Positions 62,191-64,000 of a DNA stretch of 64,000 nucleotides are shown piece after piece (position 1 is the first letter of the stretch; each line of letters starts with the position of its first letter). The notes below the pieces were generated by a model. That model was given only the letters and a program-made list of their open reading frames with translations. It was not told the DNA's origin and ran no database searches. This stretch comes from Rhodoferax sp. BLA1 (GTDB lineage Bacteria; Pseudomonadota; Gammaproteobacteria; Burkholderiales; Burkholderiaceae_C), in the NCBI RefSeq assembly GCF_013416775.1, contig NZ_SZVI01000002.1, forward strand, positions 1-64,000, given 5' to 3'. The translations under genes were made by a program, and so were the position numbers.

Positions 62191-63500
62191 TTGCCATCTG
62201 ATGCTGGGGTGGTCTTCGCAGGTGGCGCGAGTTTGGGCGCCACCTCCACCCGGTTGCGACCCTGGGCCTTGGCCCGGTACAGCGCCGAGTCGGCGGCCAC
62301 AAACAGGTTGTCGGCGTTGTCCGCATGGTCGGGAAACACCGCCACGCCAAAGCTGCAGGTGATGCCGGGCAACTGACCCAGGTCCTGCCAATGGGTGGCG
62401 GCAATTTTGGCGCGGAGCTTTTCAACCAGCACCAGCAGGTCAGACTCGGCGGTGTCGACACACAGCAGCAGGAACTCGTCGCTGTCCCAGCGAAACAGGG
62501 CGTCGGTGCTGCGCACCTCATGGCTGATGGTCTGGGCCACCCGCTGCAGCACCTTGTCACCCAGAGCGTGGCCGTGTTCGTCGTTGATGCGTTTGAAGTG
62601 GTCTAGGTCCAAAAAACACATGCCCATGGGCACCGCCAGCCGACGGCATAACTCCAGCTGCCGGTCCAGCACCTGTTCACCTTCGCGGCGGTTGAGCAGC
62701 CCGGTCAGCGGGTCGTGTGAGGCCATGGCCTGCAGCGTGAGCTCCATGGTTTTCTGGTCGGTGACGTTGCGCATCATGCCCAGCATGCGAATCGGTTGGC
62801 CGTCGTCGTTGTGTTCACAGACGCGGCCTCGGTCATGCACCCAGATGTAGTGGCCGTTGCGGTTGCGCAGCCGGTATTCGGCGTTGTAGCGGCTACGCTG
62901 GCCATCAATGTGTTCCTGCAACACCTTGCGCACCCACAAGGCGTCCTCGGGGTGCAGATTGGCGCTCCAGGTATCGCGGTGGGGCGCCATCTCGCTCGGG
63001 CCGTAGCCCAGCATACGTGCCAGCTGCGGGCTGAAAAATACCTCATCGGTCTGCAGGTTCCAGTCCCACAGGCCGTCCAGGGCCTCGTTGAGCGCATATC
63101 GCAGCTGGGCCTCATCACGGTGCCCGGCGCGCTCCTGCGCCAAGCGGGAACTGATGTTGCGGGCGATCGACAGGAAATATTCGCGCCCGTCCTGCCAGAA
63201 GTGGCTGGTCTTGATCTCCACCGGGACTTCCGCGCCGGACTTGTGGCGGTGATGCACCACAAACACCAGGTGCTCAACAGCCCGCACCGCCTGCGCCAGA
63301 CTGGCCCACTGGTCCAGACCCATCACCTCGACATGCAACTTCAGCACCGACTGGTTGAGGATCTCGCTGCGCGTCATGCCGACGTGTTTCAGCGCCACTT
63401 CGTTGCAGTCCAGAACACAGGACGTCTCGGGGTCAATCAAAAATACGCCGTCAGGCAGGTGTTTGAACAGCGTTGCACACATCAGTCCAGGCAAAGACAT
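62187..63500 (-). CDS. Two-PAS GGDEF-family protein
   Basis: The product has 437 residues from the ATG at 63500, about 9 bases after GGAGA; the frame is open to 63542. PAS 1 lies near the N-terminus (LPDGVFLIDPETSCVLDCNE), PAS 2/PAC in the middle (LNEALDGLWDWNLQTDEVFF, then RNRNGHYIWVHDRGRV), and a GGDEF domain at the C-terminus (DPLTGLLNRREGE, CFLDLDHFKRIND). The signature is RWDSDEF instead of RxGGDEF, so catalytic activity is uncertain. There is no membrane segment, so it is a cytosolic sensor. It is followed by a palindromic repeat, and another GGDEF gene lies upstream on the same strand. Confidence 0.82.
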   Translation of the reverse strand: MSLPGLMCATLFKHLPDGVFLIDPETSCVLDCNEVALKHVGMTRSEILNQSVLKLHVEVMGLDQWASLAQAVRAVEHLVFVVHHRHKSGAEVPVEIKTSHFWQDGREYFLSIARNISSRLAQERAGHRDEAQLRYALNEALDGLWDWNLQTDEVFFSPQLARMLGYGPSEMAPHRDTWSANLHPEDALWVRKVLQEHIDGQRSRYNAEYRLRNRNGHYIWVHDRGRVCEHNDDGQPIRMLGMMRNVTDQKTMELTLQAMASHDPLTGLLNRREGEQVLDRQLELCRRLAVPMGMCFLDLDHFKRINDEHGHALGDKVLQRVAQTISHEVRSTDALFRWDSDEFLLLCVDTAESDLLVLVEKLRAKIAATHWQDLGQLPGITCSFGVAVFPDHADNADNLFVAADSALYRAKAQGRNRVEVAPKLAPPAKTTPASDGK

Positions 63501-63660
63501 GGTTGAGGCTCTCCATGGGTTGGGTAAAGTATTACACCTCAAATGTGCGCTGGCGCAGCCTGGAGCGCGCGGCGGGTGCCATGCTTTTTTGCGTTCTCAG
63601 CGGCCGCCGGTGGCGTACCTCCTGCAGGAGGTTTGGCCGGTTTCTCGAAGCCTTTGGCTT

Positions 63661-64000
63661 TTATACAGGCCAGGGTGCGTCGTCCCAGGACTGCACATTG
63701 TTGCGGCCGGACTGCTTGGCCCGGTACAGTGCTTTGTCGGCGTTGTTGAACAACTGGTCAAAGGACATGGCACCACCTTGTAGCGTCGCCACACCAATGC
63801 TGACGGTGAAGCTGATGCTGACCCCGGTTTCGTTGGTTGGCACCTGTTTGCTGGCCACCGCCTGACGCAGCGACTCGGCCACCGCGCAGGCACTGGTGTG
63901 GTTGGTTTCTGGCAGCAGCACCACAAACTCCTCACCCCCCACGCGGGCGGCGGTGTCCAGGCCCACGCGGATGCGGCTGTTGCAGGCCTCGGCCACCGCG
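63661..64000 (-). CDS. GGDEF-domain diguanylate cyclase, C-terminal part (cut by window end)
   Basis: Only the last 113 residues are inside the window; the gene continues beyond 64000. The conserved core is AARVGGEEFVVLLPE, followed by ISFTVSIGVATLQGG and NNADKALYRAKQSGRNNV, the end of a canonical GGDEF domain. The GGEEF signature is intact, so it is probably an active c-di-GMP synthase, unlike its neighbour. The N-terminal sensor domain cannot be seen. Confidence 0.9.
   Translation of the reverse strand, partial: AVAEACNSRIRVGLDTAARVGGEEFVVLLPETNHTSACAVAESLRQAVASKQVPTNETGVSISFTVSIGVATLQGGAMSFDQLFNNADKALYRAKQSGRNNVQSWDDAPWPV

Overview
The window looks like chromosome of a betaproteobacterium in the Comamonadaceae, most like Rhodoferax or Polaromonas. 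The reasons are the GC-rich core coding, the gene content, and at least eight copies of a short intergenic palindrome (a 'tagcccttt..aaagggcta'-type core) that I associate with that family. No rRNA, tRNA or CRISPR array was seen.

Region 1-18.0 kb is accessory DNA. It holds a small lipoprotein, a DUF2513 protein, an AT-rich nuclease-NACHT NTPase (probable antiphage defence), a VanX/DdpX-type D-Ala-D-Ala dipeptidase, an orphan MbcA/ParS-type antitoxin, an IS110 fragment and about 3 kb of decayed non-coding sequence. It ends in a Tn7-like transposition module at 9.67-18.0 kb: a TnsA-like endonuclease fused to an IS3-type OrfA DNA-binding domain, a small ORF, a second intact TnsA-like endonuclease, a DD(35)E TnsB-like transposase, a TnsC-like AAA+ ATPase and a TniQ/TnsD-like zinc protein. 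Three perfect 17-bp direct repeats, likely TnsB sites of a transposon end, lie between tniQ and the next chromosomal gene. The two diverged, apparently selected TnsA copies are the most unusual feature of the window. No opposite transposon end was found.

Region 18.0-48.0 kb is core metabolism. It contains an MBL-fold thioesterase; a DctPQM TRAP C4-dicarboxylate system with a second DctP and a kinase/regulator pair; SH3 and DUF3014 proteins; 6-phosphofructokinase; a porin/PstS-like/EAL/thioredoxin operon; the sulfate ABC transporter (sbp-cysT-cysW-cysA) with a palindromic element between cysW and cysA; a RBBP9-type hydrolase; a Cys-rich exported protein with a membrane protein; a MocR regulator divergent from ccoG; mnmD; and metY with metNIQ. 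Sulfate and methionine uptake with homocysteine synthesis form a sulfur theme.

Region 48.0-51.9 kb is a small accessory insert with two unrecognised genes, one carrying a nuclease-like motif. An integron-attC-like palindrome sits just before the first of them.

Region 51.9-64 kb holds a second sulfate-binding protein, a CBS protein, a three-gene 2-oxoacid oxidoreductase operon (flavin/FeS NADPH module, alpha, beta), a hemerythrin divergent from it with an FNR-type box between them, a malic enzyme, a cytosine-deaminase-type amidohydrolase and two GGDEF proteins, the last cut by the window end. Together with ccoG this fits a facultative, redox-responsive lifestyle using dicarboxylates.
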